From the NCBI RefSeq assembly GCF_001544095.1, contig NZ_BCPT01000006.1:124001-188000 (forward strand): a stretch of 64,000 nucleotides of DNA, in the 5' to 3' direction. Numbering within the stretch: the first letter of the stretch is position 1; every line of letters starts with the position of its first letter. Shown piece by piece: positions 12,803 through 21,205 of the stretch. Below the pieces are notes generated by a model. The model was not told where the DNA came from. It worked only from the letters and a program-made list of their open reading frames with translations, and searched no databases. Both the position numbers and the translations under genes were made by a program. The DNA is from Enterococcus casseliflavus NBRC 100478 (lineage in GTDB: Bacteria > Bacillota > Bacilli > Lactobacillales > Enterococcaceae).

Positions 12803-13390
12803 CTATTGTGCAACGATGACCATGCTTGCACGCAAGACACGATCATGCAATTTATACCCTTTTTGCAAGACAGTAACGATTGTGTCTGCCGGTGTTTCAT
12901 CAGAGGCAGGTACAGTCTGCACCGCTTGATGCAAGTTCGGATCGAACATTGCACCTTCAGCAGGAATCTCTTCGATTCCCTCTTCTTTTAAGGCTTGACG
13001 CAGACTTTCAAGAACCATTTCAACGCCTTTTTTCAAATTCGCAGCTTGGTCTTGATCGACATCTGCTGCCATCGCTCGTTCCAAATTGTCGATTGCTGGC
13101 AACAGTTTTTTGCCAAGATCTTGCGAGCGGTATTTTTGTAAAAGTTCCCGCTCGTTGCGGTTACGTGAAGTGATATTTGCGATCTCTGCACGAGCACGCA
13201 GGAATTGATCTTCCAATTCGTTATTCTTTTCTTGCAAAAGTTCCAATTCGCTTTTTTCCACTGCTTCTTCCTCTGGTTGAGGAGTCTGTGCTTCAGTTTC
13301 AGTTGATTCATTTGAAGATTCAGTTGTTTCTGCGGTTTCTTCAGCAGTTTTATCTAATTCTTCATCTAAACGCTCTTCTTTTTCCGTCAC
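12803..13390 (-). CDS. grpE: Nucleotide exchange factor GrpE
   Basis: 195 residues starting with GTG (13390). The first 60 residues are acidic and Glu/Thr/Ser-rich and probably disordered, followed by a long coiled coil ([20 protein letters not shown]) and the C-terminal beta domain with the family signature in [16 protein letters not shown]. It releases ADP from DnaK. It lies between hrcA and dnaK with short gaps and no terminator. Confidence 0.96.
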   Translation of the reverse strand: MTEKEERLDEELDKTAEETAETTESSNESTETEAQTPQPEEEAVEKSELELLQEKNNELEDQFLRARAEIANITSRNRNERELLQKYRSQDLGKKLLPAIDNLERAMAADVDQDQAANLKKGVEMVLESLRQALKEEGIEEIPAEGAMFDPNLHQAVQTVPASDETPADTIVTVLQKGYKLHDRVLRASMVIVAQ

Positions 13391-13428
13391 GTTTCAACCA
13401 TCCCTTCTACGATTTGTTTCATTGCCGC

Positions 13429-14472
13429 TTATTCATTGGCAGCGTCTAATGCGCGATAATAATCGGCCAATTTTTTTGCTAACTCGCCTCGAAAAACTTC
13501 CATCAATCCAAACATCCGTGAATACGGCATACTTGATGGACCTAATAAAGCGATCGTTCCTTGTCCATGACCTTCGATTTCATAGCTGGCTTGGATCAAA
13601 CTCATATTTTGTAACAAGTCGTTGCCAAGCTCAGAGCCGATTCTGATTTGAATCGCAGAATCTCTTGGCGCCAGCAGCTGTGTCAGCTGATCTGCGTTTT
13701 TCATAAATGAATACATCGATTTGAACTGACTAACATCTTGCGTCGGTTCAAAATCCAGAAGATTCATTCGCCCGCCGACGAAGATTTTTTCTTCAAAAAT
13801 ATGGCTCAGCATCGTATCAAAGAGATCAACGATTCCGTCAGTCGTTTGAAAATACTTATGCAGAATCATAGGAATCTCGGTTCTTAATCGATGGTAGACC
13901 GTCATTAGAGGTTCACCGATCAATTTGTCGTTGATGATCCTTACCATTTTTTCCAAATCTTCGCTGCTCATCGATTCAGGAAGAGTAAAGACTTGATTTT
14001 CGACATTTCCTTTATCCGTCACGATGATCGCGATGATCTGTCGTGCATTCAAAGGGACGATTCGAAAGCCCGTCAATTTCCTTTCCTTCATATCTGGTCC
14101 GAGAGACAACGCTGTATAGCTAGTCAAGTTGGACAAGATCGTGGCAGACTGCTGGATGATTTCATTGATTTCATGAAAATCTTTTCCAAAAGAATGACGA
14201 ATGGTTTGAATTTCGTTTTGGTCAACTTCAGATGGCTTCAATAAGTGATCAACGTAATAGCGATACCCTTTTATTGATGGCACACGCCCTGAAGATGAAT
14301 GTGTTTTTAGCAGAAGTCCAGCTTCTTCCAGCTCCTTCATCTCATTACGAATGGTGGCAGAGCTAGCTTCAACCCCATCTTCCATCAATCGCTTCGAGCC
14401 CGTGGGCTGACCAGTATTCGTATAGTTTTGGATGATGAGGTGTAAAATCATTTGTTGTCTAGGTGTCAACAT
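13429..14472 (-). CDS. hrcA: Heat-inducible transcription repressor HrcA
   Basis: 347 residues from the ATG at 14472, which has GGAGGAG 8-9 nt upstream; the in-frame ATG at 14499 lies inside the CIRCE operator. An N-terminal winged helix (LTPRQQMILHLIIQNY and the following 60 residues) is joined to the GAF-like HrcA core. It binds CIRCE and represses hrcA-grpE-dnaK-dnaJ; GroEL is the usual corepressor sensor. First gene of the operon it controls. Confidence 0.96.
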   Translation of the reverse strand: MLTPRQQMILHLIIQNYTNTGQPTGSKRLMEDGVEASSATIRNEMKELEEAGLLLKTHSSSGRVPSIKGYRYYVDHLLKPSEVDQNEIQTIRHSFGKDFHEINEIIQQSATILSNLTSYTALSLGPDMKERKLTGFRIVPLNARQIIAIIVTDKGNVENQVFTLPESMSSEDLEKMVRIINDKLIGEPLMTVYHRLRTEIPMILHKYFQTTDGIVDLFDTMLSHIFEEKIFVGGRMNLLDFEPTQDVSQFKSMYSFMKNADQLTQLLAPRDSAIQIRIGSELGNDLLQNMSLIQASYEIEGHGQGTIALLGPSSMPYSRMFGLMEVFRGELAKKLADYYRALDAANE

Positions 14473-14488
14473 TTTATCCACTCCTCCG

Positions 14489-14515
14489 TTAGCACTCATT
14501 CCTATTAAGTGCTAA
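14489..14515 (-). promoter_or_regulatory. CIRCE operator, proximal
   Basis: TTAGCACTC (14489-14497), 9 bp, then AAGTGCTAA (14507-14515): one mismatch from the CIRCE consensus arm GAGTGCTAA. It lies just downstream of the -10 box of hrcA, so HrcA bound here blocks initiation. Confidence 0.93.
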
Positions 14516-14525
14516 CACGATTATA

Positions 14526-14553
14526 AATATACCATATTTGCTAGGAATGTCAA
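14526..14553 (-). promoter_or_regulatory. hrcA operon promoter
   Basis: On the minus strand: TTGACA (14553-14548), 16 bp, then TATATT (14531-14526), placed between the two CIRCE elements. Confidence 0.8.
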
Positions 14554-14570
14554 GTATTTGCATCACTTTT

Positions 14571-14597
14571 TTAGCACTCTTTCTAAGAGAGTGCTAA
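14571..14597 (-). promoter_or_regulatory. CIRCE operator, distal, perfect
   Basis: TTAGCACTC (14571-14579), 9 bp, then GAGTGCTAA (14589-14597): an exact consensus CIRCE. It sits upstream of the -35 box, so the promoter is bracketed by operators. Confidence 0.93.
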
Positions 14598-14655
14598 AAA
14601 AAGAAATCAAAAAAAGAAGCAGCGCGAAATGGCTACTTCTCTTCCTTGTTCTTTC

Positions 14656-15846
14656 TTATTTTTCTCCATCCAAGAGAAATGCTTCAAACACTTCGTTGCC
14701 AATGAACATCCCAGCTTTCGTTAAAAAGACACGATCACCTTGACTAGCCAACCAGCCTTTTTGAATCAACTGTTCGCTAGTTGAACCATAGATTTCCTGA
14801 AAAGACTTCCCGAATTTTTCTGCAAAGCGTATTTTTGAAATGCCAGCCTTTTTACGAAGGCCTAAAAACAGTTCCTCTTCCATTTGATTACTGGTTGTCA
14901 ATTCTTCGGTTTCATGGATTGGCAATTGATTTTCCTGTAATGGTTTCAAATAATGCTGGATTGGACCTTTATTCTTGTAGCGGGTCTGTCCAAGATACCC
15001 GCTGGCGCCTGCCCCAAAGCCAAAATAATGTTCATTGTTCCAATACACTAGATTATGCAAGGACTCATACCCTGGTCGTGCAAAATTACTGATTTCATAT
15101 TGATTCAAGCCAGCTTTTGTCATCGCGGCGATCGCCTCATCAAACATCTGCGTTTCAGCTTCTTGAGAAGGCAGCGCCATTCTCCCTTGGCGAACCCAGT
15201 TCATAAACATGGTTTTGTTTTCTAAAATCAAGGAATACATCGCATAGTGAGGCAACCCGAGATCAATCGCTCGCGTCAGTGTATCACGGAAGCTTTCTAT
15301 GCTTTGTCCCGGAAGTGCATAAATCAAATCGATCGTCACATTCTGAAAATCATGTTTTTCCAGCAGCTGAATGGTTGAATAAACATCTTCAGCGGTATGC
15401 TTGCGGCCAATTTTTTTAAGCAAGCGATTATCAAAGGTTTGGACCCCCATCGACAAGCGAGTGACTTGATGGTTTTTCAAAACCAGCATTTTTTCTTCAC
15501 TCAAATCACCAGGATTTGCTTCCACGGTAAACTCTTTGGTTGTGTGGGTCGGCAGCAATTCATGCACACCTGCAAGCAATCGATCCAGCTGGTTCGCCGA
15601 AAGCGACGTTGGCGTCCCACCGCCGATATAAATTGTTTCCGCCTCATTGATAGGCTGACGCAAGAGGGTCAGCTCAATTTCTTTTAGTAACGCTTCGATG
15701 TACTCATCCACTGGCTGCCCTTCTAAAAACACTTTGTTGAAGTCACAGTAATAGCAGATATGTTCACAGAATGGTATATGTATATACGCAGAAATATTTT
15801 GCGCGCTTTTTGTAGATGGATCGTTTATTGTTTGACCTTCAGGCAT
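14656..15846 (-). CDS. hemW: Heme chaperone HemW, radical SAM (HemN-like)
   Basis: The radical SAM cluster motif CEHICYYCDF (CxxxCxxC) follows IHIPF near residue 30. The SAM-binding glycine motif is IYIGGGTPT, and a HemN C-terminal domain is present. About 396 residues from the ATG at 15846 (AGGAG 12 nt upstream); an alternative ATG at 15906 has no ribosome-binding site. HemW homologues carry heme rather than acting as coproporphyrinogen dehydrogenase, and they lack the extra N-terminal segment of HemN, as here. It is next to the heat-shock operon in many Firmicutes. Confidence 0.88.
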   Translation of the reverse strand: MPEGQTINDPSTKSAQNISAYIHIPFCEHICYYCDFNKVFLEGQPVDEYIEALLKEIELTLLRQPINEAETIYIGGGTPTSLSANQLDRLLAGVHELLPTHTTKEFTVEANPGDLSEEKMLVLKNHQVTRLSMGVQTFDNRLLKKIGRKHTAEDVYSTIQLLEKHDFQNVTIDLIYALPGQSIESFRDTLTRAIDLGLPHYAMYSLILENKTMFMNWVRQGRMALPSQEAETQMFDEAIAAMTKAGLNQYEISNFARPGYESLHNLVYWNNEHYFGFGAGASGYLGQTRYKNKGPIQHYLKPLQENQLPIHETEELTTSNQMEEELFLGLRKKAGISKIRFAEKFGKSFQEIYGSTSEQLIQKGWLASQGDRVFLTKAGMFIGNEVFEAFLLDGEK

Positions 15847-15956
15847 TCCTAAGTGATTCTCCTCTACCTTCTTTTTACTCCCATCGCTGAGAGCATCGGC
15901 ACTCATTGTAGCATAGTTCTTAGAATTCTCCTATCACTTGGACTATTTTGGGCAAG

Positions 15957-15984
15957 AAAAAACACCACTTCCAAGAAGTGATGT
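15957..15984 (-). terminator. Intrinsic terminator downstream of the structured RNA
   Basis: On the minus strand ACATCACTTC (15984-15975) pairs with GAAGTGGTGT (15971-15962) around a 3-nt loop, followed by at least five T. It ends transcripts from 16.2 kb before hemW. Confidence 0.85.
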
Positions 15985-16001
15985 CTTCAAATAGTCATAG
16001 C

Positions 16002-16198
16002 AAAAATTAAGAGCACTACTCTTATTAAGTACGGTAAAATACCGCTTTTGTTCTTATCCCGCCCAGAAAAAAATCTGTTTGTTACAAGAACTAACACTTC
16101 CCCCAAACTGTTAGCGCCACAATAGATAAGCTGTTGCTGACGGCTTACTTAACAAGAGCAGGACTCTTATTCTTGAAAGACAATTGCTTGTCTTATCT
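16002..16198 (-). ncRNA. ssrS: Structured RNA, candidate 6S RNA
   Basis: No gene lies in this stretch. On the minus strand the segment 16168-16146 (starting AAGAGTCCTGCTC) is complementary over about 23 positions to 16031-16009 (ending GTAGTGCTCTT), allowing G-U, so a 160-nt domain is closed by one long stem followed by a short T-run. Inside, an inner stem CTTATC/GATAAG is seen, and on the 3' side a small hairpin CGGTA-TTT-TACCG. A closing stem, a large central bubble with a 3'-side hairpin, and an inner arm is the 6S RNA plan, and the size fits. TATACT (16210-16205) supplies a -10. No T-box or riboswitch core is visible. Identity is inferred from shape. Confidence 0.5.
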
Positions 16199-16287
16199 GA
16201 CTTAAGTATACCTTTTTTAAAAAATTAAGTCCTATCATCTTTTTCACCAGTCTATGAAAACGATGAGAATCATCCCCTTGGCGACCG

Positions 16288-16944
16288 TTATAGAATGTGT
16301 AGCAAAATATCGATCAGATAGCGGATCAACCGATACGCAATAAATAAGAAGAAAATATTTCCCAGCAAGAATTGAAAAACATTGCCGATCGATCCCTTAA
16401 AGGAACGAAAGCTGAAATAACGCGACCAACGATTGAACCCGTTTTGGCGATTTCGTTTCAAACGATACGCTTCATCATACTTCATTTCCAAGAGGTCATA
16501 GTAAAAAATCATCAAGGGTTGTTGCACAAAGAAAACTTTTTTATAGCCTGCCATCAACGTGTACTGCTTATTATTGGAAGGGAAGTTGCGATTGCCGTTT
16601 TTCTTCACGCGCATCGTTGTTCCATCGTTCATTGGGAACGCATAATGATCCTCGAATTCTGTCAGTTGATGAATTTGAGGCACCTGATTTTCTTCTTCAA
16701 AAGCACGTACGACCTCACTCGCTTTCTGAGAAAGTGAAACCAGCCACGCCATCATCCCTAGCAAAATACCTAGCAAGATGATATTTAAAAGCAAACTTTC
16801 TTGTAACAAAAATAAATAACCTAAGATAATCAAAATCGCCACACCTAGGGCAATCATTCTTCTACGGAAATAACTGCGATACATCAATTCAAAAGAGCGC
16901 CGATAATAGGCAAAATCTTCTTTTACAAAATCCATTTTTTCCAC
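16288..16944 (-). CDS. Two-helix membrane protein with YcxB-like domain
   Basis: 218 residues (GTG at 16944; an in-frame ATG at 16935 is an alternative). Two adjacent membrane segments lie near residues 30-70 (ALGVAILIILGYLFLL and LNIILLGILLGMMAWLV), then a soluble domain, then a C-terminal hydrophobic stretch. This layout resembles YcxB-like proteins of Firmicutes, whose role is unknown. Monocistronic by context. Recognised only at the level of family shape. Confidence 0.6.
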   Translation of the reverse strand: MEKMDFVKEDFAYYRRSFELMYRSYFRRRMIALGVAILIILGYLFLLQESLLLNIILLGILLGMMAWLVSLSQKASEVVRAFEEENQVPQIHQLTEFEDHYAFPMNDGTTMRVKKNGNRNFPSNNKQYTLMAGYKKVFFVQQPLMIFYYDLLEMKYDEAYRLKRNRQNGFNRWSRYFSFRSFKGSIGNVFQFLLGNIFFLFIAYRLIRYLIDILLHIL

Positions 16945-17025
16945 ATCTTTCTGCGTTTAGGTTGCTGATAATGTATCAAAGATCCTTTTTAAAGTCAATT
17001 TACCGATAAAGTTTCAGCGTCTGAT

Positions 17026-17054
17026 TTGTTTCAAACAAGAAAACGTTTTATAAT
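17026..17054 (+). promoter_or_regulatory. Promoter of the aldo/keto reductase gene
   Basis: TTGTTT (17026-17031), 17 bp, TATAAT (17049-17054). It lies inside the longer open frame and therefore excludes the upstream ATG at 17026 as start. AGAAAACGTTTTAT in the spacer weakly resembles a cre site. Confidence 0.75.
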
Positions 17055-17097
17055 GGAAGATGTAACAAAAAAAAGCGATGAAAGTAGGTTGAGATAC

Positions 17098-17919
17098 GTG
17101 ATATTACAAGAAACATTTACCTTGCAGAACAAACTGACGATTCCTAAGATTGGCCTTGGAACCTGGCAATCTTCTCCAGAAGATGCTTACAACGCCACAA
17201 AATTTGCCATTCAAAATGGTTATCGACATGTCGATACAGCGGCAGCTTACAAAAACGAAGAAGCGGTTGGGAAAGCTGTGCGCGATTCAGGCGTTGCCCG
17301 CGAAGAAATTTTTGTTACCACGAAAGTACCTGCTGAGTTGAAGACCTACCAAGAAGCGGTTGATAGCATTGATGCTTCTCTAAAAAAACTTGACTTAGGG
17401 TATATCGATTTGATTTTGATCCACGCCCCTCGTCCTTGGAAAATCATGGGAAACAATCCAGAAAACAAAGATTTTTATCTTGAAAACATCGATGTTTGGA
17501 AAGCATTAGAAGAAGCCTACTTAAGTGGGAAAGTAAAATCAATTGGTGTTTCCAACTTCGATCAAAAAGATTTACAGAATATTTTTGATCATTGCGATGT
17601 GAAACCGATGGTCAACCAGTTTGTTTACCATATTGGACGCACAAATGAAGAGTTATTGGCATTTTGTAAAGACCACGATATTTTAGTGGAAGGCTATTCT
17701 CCAATCGCCACCGGTCGTTTACTCGATAACGATGCAGTGAAGACGATTGCGGAAGCTTATGGAAAATCTATTCCACAACTTTCAATTCGTTACTTGCTAC
17801 AAAAAGACATTCTGCCATTGCCAAAATCCGTTCATGAAGAATACATTTCTGACAATGCCAAAGTTGACTTTGAAATTTCTGAAGAAGACATGAAGAAATT
17901 GGATGCGTTGCAAGCTTAA
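17098..17919 (+). CDS. Aldo/keto reductase
   Basis: 273 residues from a GTG at 17098, preceded by AAAGTAGG; the promoter at 17026-17054 rules out earlier starts. NADPH-dependent reductase of the AKR5-like prokaryotic group. Catalytic Asp and Tyr are in the segment RHVDTAAAYKNEE, Lys in FVTTKVPAE, and the His motif in LILIHAPRPW. Cofactor-binding residues lie near LPKSVHEEYI. The substrate is unknown; family members reduce 2,5-diketo-gluconate, methylglyoxal and other aldehydes. Single-gene unit closed by a terminator. Confidence 0.9.
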   Translation: MILQETFTLQNKLTIPKIGLGTWQSSPEDAYNATKFAIQNGYRHVDTAAAYKNEEAVGKAVRDSGVAREEIFVTTKVPAELKTYQEAVDSIDASLKKLDLGYIDLILIHAPRPWKIMGNNPENKDFYLENIDVWKALEEAYLSGKVKSIGVSNFDQKDLQNIFDHCDVKPMVNQFVYHIGRTNEELLAFCKDHDILVEGYSPIATGRLLDNDAVKTIAEAYGKSIPQLSIRYLLQKDILPLPKSVHEEYISDNAKVDFEISEEDMKKLDALQA

Positions 17920-17944
17920 GAATGCTTACGTTTAATTGAAAAAA

Positions 17945-17997
17945 AGCAGTCCGATCAAGTCCAGTAAATACTGGTCATGGATCGGGCTGCTTATTTT
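17945..17997. terminator. Bidirectional terminator between AKR gene and iadA
   Basis: AGCAGTCCGATC (17945-17956) pairs with GATCGGGCTGCT (17980-17991); an inner CCAGTA/TACTGG hairpin extends it. T-rich tract on the plus side, A-run on the left for the minus strand. Confidence 0.85.
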
Positions 17998-18059
17998 TAT
18001 CTTCTACAACTCTGTTTAGAAAAACAACCGTTTCTTAGTTTGTCAAAGCTGGATTCTTC

Positions 18060-19244
18060 TTATGTTAGTTGCTCAAAGGTACCCCACACTTTCACTTCTT
18101 GTTTTTCTACCATCGTTCTGCCTTTCGCTAGAACCGTTTCTACTACTAATGTTTCTTTGTTCAGCAAGCAAATATCAGCATCCATCCCTGCTGCAAGACG
18201 TCCCTTTTGATCAAGCTTCAATACTTTCGCTGGATTGGAAGTGATTGCTCGAATGGCGATCTCCAATGGAATCTGCTCTTTTTGGACTGCTTCTTTAATG
18301 CCTACCATCAAGGCTCGCGAACTACCGACACCCAGACCTATGAATTGATTGTTTTCATCAAAGTACGGGAGGCTGCCTTGCCCATCAGAGGTCATGGTAA
18401 ATTGATCCAGCCCGATCCCTTCTGCTAACAAACGCTTCAATCCTTTACTGAAGCGAACCTCATCGTCTTCTTTTTCCCAAAAATCAGGATCCTCACTCGC
18501 TGTAAAATCAATCGTTCCACCCATTTTTGCAAAAGCAATACTTGCTTCGAAAAGCTCGCTGGTCCGATTGGCATGTGTCGGTAAAAATTGGCTGATTGGA
18601 ATCTCTGTTTCTTCGATGGTTCGTAAAAGCAGCTCATATTTTCTCTTTCCTCCACCTAAGTGGACGTTTACGATGCCTGCTTTTCCAGAAAGCATCCCAC
18701 CAACACGGGCATCCGCCACCGCGCGGGTAAATTCTTCGAAACTCGGTTGTGAAGAACGATGGTCAGAAACGGCAATTTCACCGATACCAATGATTTTGTC
18801 AATAGTCAAAAAATCTTGAATGATAGAATCGGTGACCGGAGTCAATGGCAATCGATAAGAACCGTCATACAAGTACGTCGTGATGCCTTCTGCCTCTAGT
18901 CCACGGGCCTTACTGATCAAGGCAGTCATATCTCTGCCTACTCCGTCAGTACCCAAACACCCAACCACTGTCGTTACCCCTGCAGAGGTCAGCTGAGACA
19001 ATTTCACTTCTGGTGTCCGGTTCTGAAAGCCGCCTTCCCCGCCACCTCCTAAGATATGAAAGTGGCAGTCAATAAAGCCGGGAACAGCGAGTAACCCTGT
19101 GCCATCGATTTCTTCAAGAGGAACCCCTGAGAATCCTCCTTCGATCGAATCTTCAATAGCAATGATCTTGTCTTCGCTTAAAAGAATATCTTTTTTTCCT
19201 AAATAGTCAGGCGCATAAACCTCCCCTTGTCGTATCACCTTCAT
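18060..19244 (-). CDS. iadA: Isoaspartyl dipeptidase (beta-aspartyl-peptidase)
   Basis: 394 residues, amidohydrolase superfamily. Binuclear metal ligands are visible: HxH in GFIDCHFHILGG near residue 61, His in IVNVHLGGG, His in FLPTHANRT and Asp in MTSDGQGS. IadA releases beta-linked aspartate from dipeptides arising from protein ageing or from the diet. It lies 30 bp behind a YfcC-type transporter gene with GAGGAAGCACTC upstream of its ATG, so the pair probably forms an operon for uptake and cleavage of a peptide or amino acid derivative. The exact substrate is not established. Confidence 0.9.
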   Translation of the reverse strand: MKVIRQGEVYAPDYLGKKDILLSEDKIIAIEDSIEGGFSGVPLEEIDGTGLLAVPGFIDCHFHILGGGGEGGFQNRTPEVKLSQLTSAGVTTVVGCLGTDGVGRDMTALISKARGLEAEGITTYLYDGSYRLPLTPVTDSIIQDFLTIDKIIGIGEIAVSDHRSSQPSFEEFTRAVADARVGGMLSGKAGIVNVHLGGGKRKYELLLRTIEETEIPISQFLPTHANRTSELFEASIAFAKMGGTIDFTASEDPDFWEKEDDEVRFSKGLKRLLAEGIGLDQFTMTSDGQGSLPYFDENNQFIGLGVGSSRALMVGIKEAVQKEQIPLEIAIRAITSNPAKVLKLDQKGRLAAGMDADICLLNKETLVVETVLAKGRTMVEKQEVKVWGTFEQLT

Positions 19245-19274
19245 GAGTGCTTCCTCCTCGTGTCTGATTGCTTC

Positions 19275-21020
19275 TTATTGCAAGCCGATCGCGACTGCAA
19301 TAAAGATGAAGATCGTTCCTAATACAAATAAGAACCCTTGCATTTTGATCTGGAATTTCGCCCATTTCACCCATTCGATTCTTGCGACACCTAGCACACC
19401 GATCAGACTTGCCGATACTGGAGTGAAGGCATCCATGAAGCCTGAGCCTAATTGATAAGCCAATACAGCGATCTGTCTTGAAACACCTAAAAGATCAGCT
19501 AATGGCGCCATGATCGGCATGGTCAATGCAGCCTGACCTGAATTTGAGGTCACAATCAAATTGAAGAAGCTTTGGAAAATGTACATGAACCAAGCCCCAA
19601 TAAATGCTGGAACATTGCTTAACAAACCATCGATGCTGTGCAAAATCGTATTCAAGGCTGACGGCACGTTGGCATCAGAACCGCCGAGAACCAGAAGAAT
19701 CCCTTTGGCCATCCCTACAACGATTGCAGTTCCTGCTAATTCTGAGGCCCCTGATTGAAAGGCACTCGCCACATCATTCAAGCCCATATTTTCTAATTTG
19801 AAAAGAACCGCTATGATTCCTGCCCCTAAGCCCATAACAAAGAATTGAGAAGCGATCTCGGGAATATAATAGCCTTTTTGTGTCACACCCCATACGATCC
19901 AGATCAAGACCGCCAGCATTTCAACCAAGATCAATTTATGACCTAATAAAAATGGTTTTTGCTCACTAGAGGTTTTTTCAAGATGATTTCGAAAATACGC
20001 ATCTGATTGATACGTGAGCGATTTCTCAGGATTCTTGCGAATTCTTTCGGCATAGATCATGAGGTATCCTGCGGATAATGCGGTAACCACGACCCACATG
20101 ATGATTCGGAACGTTGCGCCTGAAAGAACGGGAATGCCTGCGATCCCTTGAGCCACTGCCACACTAAATGGACTCATCCACGAGGTGGCATTCCCAATCT
20201 GGGAGGCGACATAGGTGACAGTGACCGCAACGATCGAGTCATACCCTAATGCGATCACGAAAGGCACCATGACCATCGAAAACGGAATGACTTCTTCTGC
20301 CATCCCAAAAGTAGCACCACCAAATGAAAAAGCAAAGAACAACAGCGGCAATGCCAAACGTTCTAATCCACGGGTTTTGCTGATAAATGCAAAGATCCCC
20401 GCATCGATCGCTCCCGTTTGCATGATAATACCAAATGCACCACCGACCACTAAAATCAGTGCTGCAATCCCTACTGCTGAGCCGTATTTGTCGCCAGAAA
20501 CCAACCCTTCAAAAACAAAATTTAAAAAGCCGAAACCGCCAAAGTCATCGGTTCCCCAAACCTTGGCTGTTTTATGCAGTTTTTCAGAAGTATCATAAAT
20601 CTTTTCGCCATAAAGGCTGTAAAGGGTGTCATCCGTTAGCCCGACCTCATCTAATTGACTCTGAGACAACTCTTTAGGCCCTTCAGCTAGAACAGCTGCT
20701 AAAGCCTCAGGATCGACATCTAATTCTTCCAGCTCTTGTGGATCGTCTTCCAATTGATTCAACTGTTGATAGACGTATTCGTTATCTAACGGGTAGGCAT
20801 AACGAAACGAATCTTGCATCAAGACCGTTCTGGTACTTATGTCCCCATTTGCATCGGTATACTCGATTTCTTGTGTACTAAATTTCCCAGCAGGAACTAA
20901 GAAAGTCAGCAACCATGCCAACAGCACGACCCCAAAAATGATGACATACGTATGCGGCGTTTTCATTTTGGTTAAATCTTTCTTTTCTTTCCCCTTTTTC
21001 GCTTTTTTTCCAATTGTCAC
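19275..21020 (-). CDS. YfcC-family membrane transporter
   Basis: The start is a GTG at 21020 with GGGAG 7 nt upstream; the ATG at 21065 has no ribosome-binding site. 581 residues with about 12 hydrophobic segments and a soluble insert of about 100 residues after the first one (LFLVPAGKFSTQEIEY onward). YfcC/DcuC-type basic amino acid or dicarboxylate permeases have this layout. It is cotranscribed with iadA, so a peptide, aspartate-related or other amino acid substrate is likely. Its promoter carries a 16-bp palindromic operator. Confidence 0.82.
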   Translation of the reverse strand: MTIGKKAKKGKEKKDLTKMKTPHTYVIIFGVVLLAWLLTFLVPAGKFSTQEIEYTDANGDISTRTVLMQDSFRYAYPLDNEYVYQQLNQLEDDPQELEELDVDPEALAAVLAEGPKELSQSQLDEVGLTDDTLYSLYGEKIYDTSEKLHKTAKVWGTDDFGGFGFLNFVFEGLVSGDKYGSAVGIAALILVVGGAFGIIMQTGAIDAGIFAFISKTRGLERLALPLLFFAFSFGGATFGMAEEVIPFSMVMVPFVIALGYDSIVAVTVTYVASQIGNATSWMSPFSVAVAQGIAGIPVLSGATFRIIMWVVVTALSAGYLMIYAERIRKNPEKSLTYQSDAYFRNHLEKTSSEQKPFLLGHKLILVEMLAVLIWIVWGVTQKGYYIPEIASQFFVMGLGAGIIAVLFKLENMGLNDVASAFQSGASELAGTAIVVGMAKGILLVLGGSDANVPSALNTILHSIDGLLSNVPAFIGAWFMYIFQSFFNLIVTSNSGQAALTMPIMAPLADLLGVSRQIAVLAYQLGSGFMDAFTPVSASLIGVLGVARIEWVKWAKFQIKMQGFLFVLGTIFIFIAVAIGLQ

Positions 21021-21080
21021 TTTTTCTCTCCCTTTCCCTTTGCAGCGTACTGCATAAATTATCATTTTAGCCTATTTTTT

Positions 21081-21109
21081 AGTATATCGAAAAAACGTTT
21101 TTTCCTCAT
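21081..21109 (-). promoter_or_regulatory. Promoter with palindromic operator for the YfcC-iadA operon
   Basis: -10 TATACT (21086-21081), weak -35 ATGAGG (21109-21104). The spacer is almost filled by the perfect 16-bp palindrome GAAAAAACGTTTTTTC (21089-21104). Its centre matches the core of a cre site, but the outer bases do not. Confidence 0.5.
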
Positions 21110-21205
21110 GGGGAAAGCATTAGAATTCAAATAAACTACGTTATAAAAAGAGAGAAAAAGAAAAAGTGAAAAGAAGCCTGAAACGCTTCTTTTCACTACG
21201 AATGA

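Noticed and set aside
17026-17097. Upstream ATG for the aldo/keto reductase
   Set aside because: It coincides with the -35 box of the promoter, so it is not transcribed from it.
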